Below are positions 32,681-44,310 of a stretch of 64,000 nucleotides of DNA, one piece after another. The stretch covers positions 28,257 through 92,256 of the forward strand of contig MNCI01024146.1 of assembly GCA_015680685.1 (NCBI GenBank), written 5' to 3'. The notes beneath the pieces were generated by a model, which was given only the letters and a program-made list of their open reading frames with translations, ran no database searches and was not told the origin of the DNA. The stretch's first letter is position 1, and every line of letters begins with the position of its first letter. A program made the position numbers and the translations under genes. This DNA is from Gnetum montanum. Lineage: Eukaryota; Streptophyta; Gnetopsida; Gnetales; Gnetaceae.

Positions 32681-32722
32681 ATTTATAGGATTTTCACATT
32701 ACATCGATGAGGTGTAGTTGAT
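32681..32722 (-). promoter_or_regulatory. Internal LTR-like promoter upstream of ORF3 (element C)
   Basis: ATCGAT at 32703 and GTTGAT at 32717 are 14 bp apart. A CCTATAAATATT box (minus strand) follows at about 32678-32689, 453 bp before the ORF3 ATG. The order and direction match the internal site in A and the LTRs. Activity is inferred. Confidence 0.45.
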
Positions 32723-34380
32723 GTGGTTATTGACCACCATTGACTTTGTCAAAAGTAATAAAAAACAAGGATTTTTCTTCTAAAATTAGGGTCAAATGGA
32801 AGCCCAAAAATCCATGGACATGATGAAAATGTTAGAAGAGTAGTTTAAAGTTTAGAAAATTGAGAAATGATTTGAGAATGAGGTTTTATCAAGAAAAATG
32901 CCTTAAGGAATGCACAGCTGGATGCATGATGGAGTGCACAAAATATTTGATTGTAGAAACATCTAAGGATAAGGAACTTAACTAACTAGACCATAAGATA
33001 TGAAAGTAGATCCTCTCCATATGGGCACATGCCCTTTTTACCCTTTCATAACCTCAACTAAATTCTCTATGGTTTCCATAGTTGATTAATAGTTACGAAA
33101 AGTTAAGGACCAAACATAAAGAATCTATTTAGGAATTTCAACATATCAAAATAAGACATTCAGCAAAAATATGGATAACCAATAGTGAGGTAAGTTATGG
33201 AAGCATTAATGGATGATAGAGAAAGTGGAATGGTGTTCCTGATCTTGGTCACATGAAGTCCCTTATGGAAGTTATGATTAAATGACGCGATAGAGTCCAT
33301 CCTTAGTCCAAACCAAAACCAACCAAGTTCAATGACTTTGCATCACCACTCTAAGACCAATCCATCCCCTTAAGACATAAAAATGCTCCCATAGATCAAA
33401 CACTATTCTATTTAGAGAAGAAAAGAGAAGTAGGAAGTGAGAAAGAACCTTAGTTAGAGGGGACCTTCAAGCATGGGTAACATGTCTTTTTGGTTCCATA
33501 ACCAATGCTTGTAGCCTATTTTTTTAAGGGGTGTGCTTTAGATTTCCATCATGGATTTTTTGTTTTTATTTTTTTTTGAAAATTTTATAATTTTCATGAA
33601 TTCTTAGATGAGAACCACATCATGCAAAAACTTATTTAACTTCTTATTATTGGTCAACATGGAATGTTAAGAGATCCATGAAAAGCACACTTGCACTCAA
33701 GATGGTAGAAGGTAAAAGGAGCTTTAAATCCCCTTGAATTCACACCAATTTCAAACCTTTGAATACTTTACAAGTATAGAAACTACCAAGGTCACAAGTT
33801 CATTAAGGTTTTATTAATGAAAAAGGACCTAATGTTTCCAAAACAAGGAAAATCATAGAGTTTGTGGATGGGTGGATGATGTTGACTCATTGCTTGTTTC
33901 TTGAAAAAGGAAACTTTGCCTCAGTTATCAATCATGAAAATTCAAAAATAGAAACTAGAAAATAGCAATCAAAAACATAAAGTACACATCACCATTAGAA
34001 AATAGCTACAACATCACCATGTCTTGTTGATAATAAGACACTTTATTAGCAAAAAGCATGAGAAAATCACATCAAAATAGAATAAAAATATCAAAAATTG
34101 TAAAATATTTAAGAAAGATAAAATGTACTAATGATGTTGTAAAAAATTACAAAAATTAATATAGTAAAAATAAGAAGGTGTAAGATAAAGGTGTAAAACA
34201 AAGAGTTGTAAAAATAACAAAGTGTAAAACAAAACCATGAAAAAAAAAGATGAAAAATTGAGGAGCCATTATAATGGTTAACATGGATGACCATCTTCTT
34301 CATGAATGATTTGAAAGGAGGAGATTCAAAAGATTAAGTGAGGTCATCCATCCATTGAGATGTTACATTCTATTGGCTTG
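32723..34380 (-). other. Post-pol untranslated region of element C
   Basis: No supported gene. The block at about 34080-34270 is A-rich with TGTAAAA words on the plus strand, as in A at 14590-14720. The rest aligns by eye with B and A. Confidence 0.55.
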
Positions 34381-34600
34381 CTTGAAATCATGAAAAGGTT
34401 TGAGTTATTATGTGTTGACTAGCTACTTTTTGTTTGATCTCTTAGGTTTGTAGATCAACATGACCCCTGAAGGAAAGGTTTTATAGATAATATAAGGTCC
34501 CTTCAATAATGTTTAAAACTTAGTTCATTTAGGTATGTATGTGGGGTTCTAGTAGAGGACCTTGTCTTGAGGTTGAAATTTTACTTTCCTTATCCTAAGG
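34381..34600 (-). pseudogene. Integrase C-terminus of element C (severed piece)
   Basis: The minus strand reads RIRKVKFQPQDKVLY, then GPYIIYKTFPSG, a typical end of Ty3 integrase (...DKVL... then GPY.I). It is the continuation of the frame at 57195-57580, separated by B. Stops after KVLY and IPK. Confidence 0.65.
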
Positions 34601-35445
34601 TGATGAGCCATGATACCAGGGATACGATATCGCATCCATGATATCGAGTCCGTGATATCAGATCCTGCCAAGCAATATTAGGCATTTGATATAGGGACCT
34701 ATCTTAGTTCCTATAAATAAGAGGTGGGCACACTTAGTTTGGCAATTAGTTTCTTAGTCCCTTACCTGAACTCTTGCAATTTCTCCCTCTTAGAGTTAGA
34801 ATTATTTCTGAGTGCCCATAGTAGGAGTCATAAAGCGAATGGATCTTTACTCAAGCATTGTGTACCTGAGCACACCTTGTGTCTAGAAATAAAGATGAAC
34901 TTTGTGATAAACCTTGCAACATTCAGAATAGCTTATCTCTCACTATTAATGTTATTTATAGTTATTTAATGATTTCATTAGTTAATTAATGTTGCTTTAT
35001 TGATTCATTAACTTTCACAAGTAAGCACACTCAGTATGACCATTTTGAGCATGCATGGAACACTTGATAACCTAGTAATGATTAGCATTTGGTAATCCTG
35101 GTAGTGTTGCACTGGTTTAGGATATGTACAAAAACTGGGAATGGATGTTGGTGTTAGGACTAGTTAGGACATAGTTGATTAGTTAATTTAAATTAGTTAT
35201 TCAACTAATTTACTTCTTCCCTCTTCAGCACCAGGACATAAAATATAAAAAGCATAAAAATCATATACCTCAATTTTACTCAACCATACAATCATGCCAT
35301 ATGAGTAAGCTTGGGAAGATAACGATTGCCTAACCCATCCTTGTTTAATGAAGGTGCATAAGCACTTAGCCCTTGGAGTTCGATCATATCACATGTAACA
35401 CTCATATTTGTATGGTTGAGCATAGGGGTACCTCACCACTCATCA
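34601..35445 (+). repeat. 5' LTR of element B
   Basis: 845 bp, TGATGAGC...CACTCATCA. From base 12 it carries four 14-bp units starting with GATACC, GATATC, GATATC and GATATC at 34612, 34626, 34640 and 34654. A TATA box CTATAAATAAG follows at 34711. Confidence 0.9.
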
Positions 35446-35466
35446 TTGGCACCATTTCCTAGGACT
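35446..35466 (+). promoter_or_regulatory. Primer-binding site of element B
   Basis: TTGGCACCATTTCCTAGGAC follows the LTR end TCATCA directly. It is a decayed form of the Asp-tRNA-type Athila site, better kept than in A. Confidence 0.65.
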
Positions 35467-35590
35467 TTGTTGTGTGTGCACTAATCAGAATTTATAAATC
35501 TTCCCATCATTGGAACGAACCCTTAGGGTTGGTTATGTTAAAATTATTAGAAAAGAAAAGAGAAAAGTGTCGCACACTGAAGAATTAATC

Positions 35591-38100
35591 ATGTCTCCTT
35601 CTTACAAGAGTGTTTCAACACCTAGGTCTAACACAATGAATAATTGGAGGCATAGTACACATGATGACTTACAAGTGCCCCAACAGTTTCATGTGGTATA
35701 CATTCATCCCAATAAGTATATACCAAACTTTACCTTTATCCTCCACTAGGATGAACAAGTGTGTTGGCATGATTTAGAAGGTAATATAGTATTAGCTCCT
35801 GATCATTTAATTCCAAGCATGCTTCTTCATGCTCTCACATGAATTGGTATGTAGCACTTAAAGGCAGAGTACACTATGCATGGACATGACTCAAGAGAGT
35901 ATTGATCCATGAAGGAACAACATCAAAGAGACTTACAATAGGAGAGACATCATAAATCTACAAAGGGAAAGTGGTCTTAGGATGTCTCGTATGTCCTACG
36001 TGAAAATGAGGGTGGTGAACCTGCCTCAGGAGGTCTTCCAAAAAATGATATTCCTCCCATTGACTTTGGTCAAGGGGTTGTGTATCAGAATCTTCACTCA
36101 ACTATCCATAACTTGGATTCTAGTACCGATGGACATAAAGGGTCTGAAAAAGGAACATGAACACATGACAAAGATGGACATTTTGATCGTAACCATGATC
36201 AAGACCATGACCACTGAAGAGAAGGTAGCAAGCACCATCATGGTGATGGTCCTCCTTCATCTTCACCTTCATGATCTCCTTCCCCCTCTCCTTCAAGATA
36301 GGAACACAGTCATAGAGGGAAAGACCCTAAGGATAATGGTAGGTGAAATAGGAATAATAGACAAAAAAGTCAAGAAAGGGGATGAGGGAATTCTAGAGAA
36401 ATGCATCATGAAAGTAGGAAGAGTAGAGAATAGCATAAGCATCATAGATGCTATAGAGAATACAATCACGATGAACCCCCACTTACTACCCAAAGTGTGT
36501 TAAATATAACTAAGGCTGTTAGAATCCCAACAAGGCACCAAAAAGATGGTAGGATTAAAAGATTGAACATAAACAATATCCCACAATTTGAAGGGGGATA
36601 CAATGCTAATCCTCAAAATCATTTGCAAGAATTTCACAATGCATACGCTTTGCGAAACATAGAAAACAAGTGGCAAAAACTCAAGTTGTTTCCATGGACA
36701 CTGATCAGGGAAGCAGAAAGCTGGTACCAGTTCTTTGAACTAGGATCCATTCACTAATGGAATACCATGTTAGAACTGTTCAATGATAAGTATCAAATGT
36801 ACTCCTGAGTGTCCAACTTGCGAAAGAAAATCCAAGGATGGAAACAAGGAGGACACGAACCCTTAGATGCTACCATGGGTTGATATTATATATTATTACA
36901 TTGTTTCCCTAGCCATGGTTACTTGTAGAGGGAACAACTACACCATCTCGTAGATGAACTTAGGCATGAAACATGAAGAACCCTTGGGACTTATGGCCAA
37001 GGAAGACTATCTAAGCTTAGAGCCCATCAAGTACAAAGATTGTTGGAGTAAGTTGCTAAGGAATAAGGAGAGTTAAGGAAAAGAGAGAGTGCAAAGGAAT
37101 ATAACAATGATCCTTCCCTCCAAAAGAAGAGAGTTAGATTTTGTAAGGATGAAGAAGAGTCACCACTTGAAGAGATGGTGAATAGGAAACCTTTTCCCAT
37201 TCAAAAACTTGCATCAGAAGTATCAGCATAGGTGGACCAAATGTGGGACTCCCTAGATAATAAATTTCAAACCATTCTCAAAATAGTACAGTCTAGGGAA
37301 CCAGGTAGTGATCGAGAAAGGAAAAAAAGGAAAGAAACTAAATATGCATGTAACAAAGGTAAGGGCAAAGCTACCATTGTTGAAGAGGTTGTGGATTTGG
37401 ATATAGACAATGATGGTGAATGTGAGATATGTCAATATGACCATCCTAAGGGATGTTTCCCAGTAATCTCACATCTATAGGAGTCTAGGGTGTACGCCCT
37501 AAACCCATGATTAAATAGCTGACAAACACCCTGAAGGTTACCTTATTCTCAAGGTAGCCTAAGATAGTTCCACCAATCCTTGACATATTATCCAAGTGAA
37601 ACTCCACCACAACCAAATGAATAGTATCAATAGTGGCAACATCCACAATCATGGGGAATGCCACCACCACATCAATAATACCCTTACCATGAAACTAATC
37701 TATATGGATACTACATGTAGTAGCCAATCTCTCCATGTGACTCTACTAATCACGTTACTCCTTAGTCTTACTACCAAACCCATGAGTACTATAGAACTTC
37801 TTCTCCCAGAGGATAGGTTCAACGAACATACTATCCTTCTCATCTGATTTCACCTCTTCCACCCTTAGCTCCATTACCACCTACTCCAGCTATGTAGGGT
37901 GAGCTCCCTACCTAGCCGCAACAACGTAACACTACAAGGGCTATCAACTCTCAACCTACTATTGGTGTAGACAACCACATAAATAAGAGACTTTTCTTTA
38001 GAACCAATAGTCCAACTAAGTATTTACAACCACAAGCAGACAATTCTCCAAATGCCTCACCACCATTTGAATCTTCAGAGCCTCCTTTAAATCAAAGACC
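35591..38100 (+). pseudogene. gag (element B)
   Basis: The start is likely ATG at 35591 (MSPSYKS), aligned with MSSSYR at 63034 in C. The N-terminal motif VVYIHPNKYIPNFTFILH is followed by an Asp/His/Ser-rich stretch. The capsid-like segment at 36497-36757 reads FEGGYNANPQNHLQEFHNAY and AESWYQFFELGSI. A Lys/Glu helix leads to KVDQMWDSLDNK-type text at 37232. The zinc motif CEICQYDHPKGC ends with His six residues after the last Cys. A Pro/Gln/Tyr-rich linker leads into protease. Numerous TAG and TGA stops break it. Confidence 0.75.
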
Positions 38101-38480
38101 ACACTTAGTGCACATGGTCATGTTGACTCATGCAATTACCAATTGGATTAAAGTTGGTTGTCTTCCTAGGAAATTCTCTGATCCTGGAAGTCCTCTTATA
38201 TATTTGCAAATCACTGGGAACGAACCTTACAAAGCTCTTTTGAATTCAGGTTCTGGTGTTAACTTAATCTCTCAAGAAATGTACAAAATTTGGAACCTAC
38301 ATCCACTAAAAAAGAGTAACATACATTTAGAGTTGGTTGACGAGTCCATCACTATTCTATTAGGACTAGTGGAGGACATTGTCACCACTATTTATGGGTG
38401 GTCATATCTAGCCAATTTCCTAGTGATTGAAGTCAACAACTATAAGAGGGACCTCCCAATCATAATGGGAAGAGCATAGC
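38101..38480 (+). pseudogene. Aspartic protease domain (element B)
   Basis: An open 123-codon frame reads DPGSPLIYLQITGNEPYKAL, then LLNSGSGVNLISQEMYKIW, ESITILLGLVEDIVTTIYGW and RDLPIIMGRA. This is an Athila-type retropepsin. The catalytic Asp of D-S-G is Asn here (AAT), so the enzyme would be dead, although the surrounding frame is unusually well kept. Confidence 0.75.
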
Positions 38481-40929
38481 TAAGCATAATTAATGTGCGC
38501 CTAAGAATATGTGACCTTTCCCTAGAAATATCAAAGGAAAATACATTTAAAAAGATCAAGAAGAAGAAATTTCCATGCATCCCATATAGTAACACAGGGT
38601 GTAATTGCATGTAGAAGTTCTAGTTTGTACAATGTTTAACATTGCTTGCATGCAACCAGTGTGCACCAATAACTAACATACAAAGATGCCTGTATGTAGC
38701 AACCACAAGACAAGAAGGCACCCAATGGCTAACAGCTAACCAAGAAAATGATTCAACCATATGCATGGAACCAACTGAGAGCTTGACTTGCACCTACATT
38801 GATAGCATAAATACATTAGAGCAAGTACACTGCCAACTTCCAAGTCATGACATTAAGAATATCAACTAGGGGAAGTAGGAAATCATTGATGAGTTCATGC
38901 AAAATCCCCTTGAGTTAAAACCATTGCCCACTAGTATGGAGTATACATTTATCAAAAATAGAAAATCAATAATCATTAATGTTAAGCTCACTCCTCAACA
39001 AAAAGAAAGATTGCTGAAAATGGTAAACAAATGGTCAAAAGCCTTTGCTTGGTCATATCCCAAATTAACCAGAATAGATCCTAGGATATGCCAACATAGA
39101 ATTTACACTAACCACTCCATGAAACCTTGACAAAAACCATAGAGGTGACTGAACCCAAAGCTTAAGCAAGTGGTTAAAGAAGAAATTGAACAACTTCTAA
39201 AAGCTGGGTTCATTTATCCCATTGCTGATAGTAAATGGGTTAGTCTGTTAATCATTGTGCCTAGAAAGGGAGGTAAATGGAGGGTGTGTATATACTTTAG
39301 GCTACTAAACATGGCAACATTTAAAGACCACTTCCCATTGCCATTCATAGACTAAGTCTTAGATACCATTGCAGGGCATTACTACTATAGTTTTTTGGAT
39401 GGCTACAGTGGATATAATCAAATTCAAATAGCACCAGAAGACCAAGCCAAGACTATGTTCACAAGTCCTTAGGGGACATTTTCATATAAGCATATTTCAT
39501 TTGGCTTGTGCAATGTCCCAGCAACGTTTCAAAATTTGGTTCTAAGTATCTTTCAGTAGCAAATAGGAAATGGTGTGGAGGTCTTTATAAATGATTTCTC
39601 CACCTATGGAGTGGACTTCAAATAAGCATTGGACCTATTAGAGTAAGTACTGAAATGATGTGTAGAAATCGACTTAAGGCTTAACTGGAAAAAAAGCCAT
39701 TTAATGGTCTAAGAAGGCATTGTATCAGGGCACAAGATTTTACAAACAGGGATAGAAGTAGATCTTGAAAAGATTAAGGTCATCCAAGGAATCACTCAAC
39801 AACCTAAAACTGTAAAAGACATCCAATCATTCCTTGGACATACTGGCTATTATAGACATTTCATTGAGAACTGTTTAAGGATTCCAAAACCTTTAGTAGA
39901 ACTAATGAAGAAGGATGTAACTTTTAAATGGACCAAGGAATGTGAGGTAGCCTTCCAAAACTTAAAATAGAAGCTTTTAGAAACACCTATTCTACGAGCC
40001 CTTGACTGGTCCACACCATTCCACATAATGAATGATGCATCCAACTTTGCCTTAGGAGCTATACCTACATAATTAGATGACCAAAAATGACCCTATTACA
40101 TCCACTATGGAAGTCGGAGTATCATTGGTGCATAACTCAATTACACCACAATGGAAAAGGAGTTAATGTTTGTGGTGTTTGCACTAAAACAATTTAGGTA
40201 CTATGTATTTGGCTATAAGAGATTTGTACATATGGATCATAGTGCAATTCACTTCCTAATGAATAAACCAATGGTAAGCCCTTGCATCATATGATGGCTC
40301 ATGATCTTACAAGAGTTTGATTTTACAATGATCAATCGTAAAGGCACCGAGAATGTTGTTGTTGATTATTTATCTTGGTTGTGATGGGACAACAAAGAGG
40401 ATGAATATCCAATTTCTGACTATTTCCCTGATGAACTCCTCTTTGCAGATGTGATAAACAATCACTTATCCACTAATACAAATTGGTATAGTAGCATTCT
40501 CACTTATTTGCTTACACAAGAAACACCACAAGGGTTAGACGTTAAAAAGAAACAACAATTTCTTTATCGAGCCAAATATTTCATGGAAATCAATAGACAC
40601 CTTTATAAGGTATGTCTCAATGGATTGGTTCGATGGTGTGTTCTCGATGTAGATCAATTGTGAGTTCTCTAAGATACTCATGAGGGCCCTTGTGGGGATC
40701 ATTACGTGGAGAGATGAATAGACATAAAAATATTTCTTGCAGGATATTATCGACCTACATTATTCCAAGATGCTCATCATTTTGTCCAATCTTGTGAGCA
40801 CTGCCAATGTGATGAGGGAATGACTACTAGAATGGAGGCTCCACAACAATGGATTCAACCTTTAGAACCCTTCAACATATGGGTTATTAATTTTATGGGG
40901 CCTATTACACCAATGTCCAATGGAAAGGC
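38481..40929 (+). pseudogene. pol of element B: RT, RNase H, start of integrase
   Basis: A linker (RQEGTQWLTANQENDS; NPLELKPLPTSMEY) leads into RT at about 39000: KEEIEQLLKAGFIYPIADSK, GKWRVCIYFRLLN, FLDGYSGYNQIQIAPEDQAK. The catalytic box reads VFINDFSTYG, so the first Asp of the xxDD pair is Asn. RNase H follows (DASNFALGAIPT, NYTTMEKELMFVVFALKQFR). The integrase zinc region has two His (DTHEGPCGDHY) and CEHCQCDEGM. The core begins FNIWVINFMGPITPMSNGK and is cut by the gap. The first catalytic Asp there (usually WGID-type) reads Asn. The lineage is Athila by the FLDGYSGYNQI and EDQ pattern. Confidence 0.82.
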
Positions 40930-41650
40930 NNNNNNNNNNNNNNNNNNNNNNNNNNNNNNNNNNNNNNNNNNNNNNNNNNNNNNNNNNNNNNNNNNNNNNN
41001 NNNNNNNNNNNNNNNNNNNNNNNNNNNNNNNNNNNNNNNNNNNNNNNNNNNNNNNNNNNNNNNNNNNNNNNNNNNNNNNNNNNNNNNNNNNNNNNNNNNN
41101 NNNNNNNNNNNNNNNNNNNNNNNNNNNNNNNNNNNNNNNNNNNNNNNNNNNNNNNNNNNNNNNNNNNNNNNNNNNNNNNNNNNNNNNNNNNNNNNNNNNN
41201 NNNNNNNNNNNNNNNNNNNNNNNNNNNNNNNNNNNNNNNNNNNNNNNNNNNNNNNNNNNNNNNNNNNNNNNNNNNNNNNNNNNNNNNNNNNNNNNNNNNN
41301 NNNNNNNNNNNNNNNNNNNNNNNNNNNNNNNNNNNNNNNNNNNNNNNNNNNNNNNNNNNNNNNNNNNNNNNNNNNNNNNNNNNNNNNNNNNNNNNNNNNN
41401 NNNNNNNNNNNNNNNNNNNNNNNNNNNNNNNNNNNNNNNNNNNNNNNNNNNNNNNNNNNNNNNNNNNNNNNNNNNNNNNNNNNNNNNNNNNNNNNNNNNN
41501 NNNNNNNNNNNNNNNNNNNNNNNNNNNNNNNNNNNNNNNNNNNNNNNNNNNNNNNNNNNNNNNNNNNNNNNNNNNNNNNNNNNNNNNNNNNNNNNNNNNN
41601 NNNNNNNNNNNNNNNNNNNNNNNNNNNNNNNNNNNNNNNNNNNNNNNNNN
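40930..41650. other. Assembly gap (721 N)
   Basis: A run of N covering the integrase core and C-terminus of B and the start of its untranslated region. Frames drawn across it are meaningless. Confidence 0.99.
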
Positions 41651-41928
41651 TTTTTTTTTTTACACATTGTTGATCTTTACTTATTTTTGTTTTACACCAT
41701 CATTAACATTTTTACTATTTCTTTATTTGATTTATTCTTATTCATCACATAATAAGTGCTCATGATGGTGGGTTGTATTATAATAAGTGTTGATTGCTAA
41801 TGTTTGGTTTTTACCTTTGACTTTCAATGTTGATGCTAAGATATGGTGTCTTTTGATAAAATAGGCAATGAGTCCATGTCACCCAATTATCCATGCAACT
41901 CTATGGTCTTCCTTGTTTTGGAAATGTA
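41651..41928 (+). other. Post-pol region of element B, left of D
   Basis: T-rich sequence (TTTTACACCATCATTAAC and similar) matching, on the opposite strand, the A-rich blocks of A (14590-14720) and C (34080-34270). It ends at the D insertion site. Confidence 0.6.
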
Positions 41929-41933
41929 CTATC

Positions 41934-43812
41934 TAAAACACCACAAAATTTTAGCTTAACACTTTGAAACGAGAATGACCCTGTGCTTCAACATCCAGAA
42001 GTTCAAAAATTAGACTAATGTGCATGAATCTTGTCATGCATGCCGAGGCCACACTCAAGTCATGCTACTAGCATACATGCAGTGTGCGTACAATGTGCGG
42101 GAAGCGTGCACAACCTTCAGAGCCTCCAAATCAAGTCAAAATGGTCCTAATTTGAATAGGCAAGGCTCCCTTGGGGCCCATTGATGATTACTCCAAGTTT
42201 CAACATCCAGAACCCAAGGTTTCAAGTCAAACTCATGCAAATATTGCTACTCACACTAAGGTCATGCCTAGCTCATGTTGCCAGCATGATTCTAGCATGA
42301 GTTTAGCATGAGTAACTTCCAGATCCTTAAAATCAAGCCGAAACAATCTGAATTCAAGCAATGCAAGACACCTTTGAAGTTTTCTGATGATCATTGCAAC
42401 TCCTAGCCTCCAGAACTTTAGGTTTTGGGCCCAAAACCACACATTCATATCATGTACACTAGAGTCACACTAGGGTCATGCCTAGGTCACACTAACAGCG
42501 TGAGTCTACTGTGAGTTAACAAAAATTGCCCAAATTAGGTAGTCTCGAGTGTAGTTTTCAACATGAACTCCACTTCTAGGATAAGTAACAGCTGTACTTG
42601 AAAACAGGCGAGAAAAATCAAAAATTTGGACATGAAACCTTACATTTTGGCTCACTCATGCCCAAGTCATGTTGAGCTCACACTAACAGCATGAGCCCAG
42701 TGTGAGCTACCAAAAGTGGCCTAAATTCAAGCATAGAAAGACTCAAATTCAGCATGCAGGTCATCCCCAAGGTCAGGTAGTAGTTACACTTGAAAGATAG
42801 GTCTCAAAGATTAAGATTTGAAGTGAAATGTACCACCCCAGCTTGCTCATGCTAGGGTCACACCCAGCTCATGCTGGCAATGTGAGCCTGAATAAAAGCA
42901 CTCCAAATGCACACTGAGGACATGCTAGGACATGATCGACTCACGTTGGTAGCCTTGATGAAGCAAAAATATCTCAAATAGCCATAGGACCACTCATGTT
43001 AGCACCCTACAATAGCTAGTTCATGGATCGGGAAGTTCCAAGTGAGCCAGAATCAAGATCTCTTGTTGTACACTATCATTTTATTGTAAATTTCAACATT
43101 TGTGAGCTTGTCAAGCTCTTATGCTTCAAATTGTATGCATGAGCTTAAAGAATATCAATACAAATTGTAAGATATAGTGTATCCAGTCTAGAATGTAGTC
43201 TACCTACATAAGTCCAGTTCACACATAGCTGTACATCGAACACCTTTCACACGTTCCATTTTTCTCTCATCTCACAACCATTGACCCCATTCATGAGTCC
43301 TACTCTCGAGCCTAGAAAAATGTATAAATACCCTATTCATTGACATACATGAGGTTGGGAATTTGGAAAAAGAAAACAAAAAATCTTAAGCCTCACATCG
43401 AAGCTTAACGTTCAACTTGTAATGCAACTACATTTTGACCGGTGCACATCTTGTTAATTAATACAACATAGTTCATTTTTCCTTCCGTTGTGATGTTCTG
43501 GTCCATTGTTCGAATTATCCTATTTCATTTTACGTTTATACATACATTATGTTTATGTTTACATGTGATATTTCATGTTTATGTTTCGTTGCATTATGCT
43601 CTCTATTTTACATTTCGTGGTGATAACCCCAACATAGGCTATAGCGTACGCTCAGGGAAGTCCTTGGTTGATTTGCATGCAGACCATCCAAGGCACTCTA
43701 CCTTTATTTTTCTAGCTTTCCCTCACATGAAGGTAGGGTTAGCTATATCTCTCTGGAGATCTTTCAGTGTTCATTTTCCTCTAGCCTTACACTGACAATT
43801 TCGGACGGTACA
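41934..43812 (+). repeat. 5' LTR of element D
   Basis: 1879 bp. It starts TAAAACACC (the partner has TGAAACACC) and ends GGACGGTACA. A TATA box TATAAATA is at 43323. Five imperfect repeats of about 200 bp each hold a dyad of the type CTCACACT...AGTGTGAG. About 430 bp near its 3' end is missing from the other LTR. Confidence 0.9.
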
Positions 43813-43838
43813 GAAATTGGTGCTAGAAGGAGGGCCAA
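43813..43838 (+). promoter_or_regulatory. Primer-binding site of element D
   Basis: TTGGTGCTAGAAGGAGGGCC starts four bases after the LTR end. It resembles the site of Tat/Ogre elements (TGGCGCTAGAAGGAGGG); tRNA assignment is not checked. Confidence 0.55.
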
Positions 43839-43989
43839 TCTTGTTTTCCATCTCGATAAAATGTTGATTCTGTTTCCCTTTACACGAGGTGTAGATTAGA
43901 TGTAGAATGTAATTGCTTAAACCATACCAATCTATTTATGGTTGAATTAAATCCTCATAACACTCTTACGTTGCTGCCAATATGATAAT

Positions 43990-44310
43990 TTTTGCAACTG
44001 CTGCTGAAAATATTAAGTGCAATGTACACACGCTGCAAAGCTCAACATAACGTACACACACTGCAAAACCCAATGCAGCATACACACACTACTACATACA
44101 TTTGGCATGTACACGCTATGCACGCACACCACACACGCATGCTGCACCCCACGTTATGCTTACACTACACGTACGTTGTGCTTGAACACGCTACGCAAAA
44201 GCTAGCATGCGCACGTTTAGGTTGCGCTCATGCTAACATTCACACACAGGTTGCTCAAGCTTAGCTTGCATATGCTGCTTACATACATTCAACTAGTCAA
44301 GCTAGTTACA
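43990..44310 (+). repeat. CA/GC-rich low-complexity leader of element D
   Basis: A degenerate run of ACACAC, CTGC and GCTAGCATGC-type words between primer site and gag. Three overlapping frames are open only because of this simple composition. No protein is claimed. Confidence 0.6.

Noticed and set aside
40820-41765. Three long open frames (270-310 codons) across the N run
   Set aside because: They are open only because N positions cannot be read as stops; the real content is the B integrase start on one side and T-rich untranslated sequence on the other.
43992-44264. Overlapping Cys/His/Thr-rich frames that could pass for a zinc protein
   Set aside because: They come from CA- and TGC-rich simple sequence in the D leader, and the frames shadow one another.
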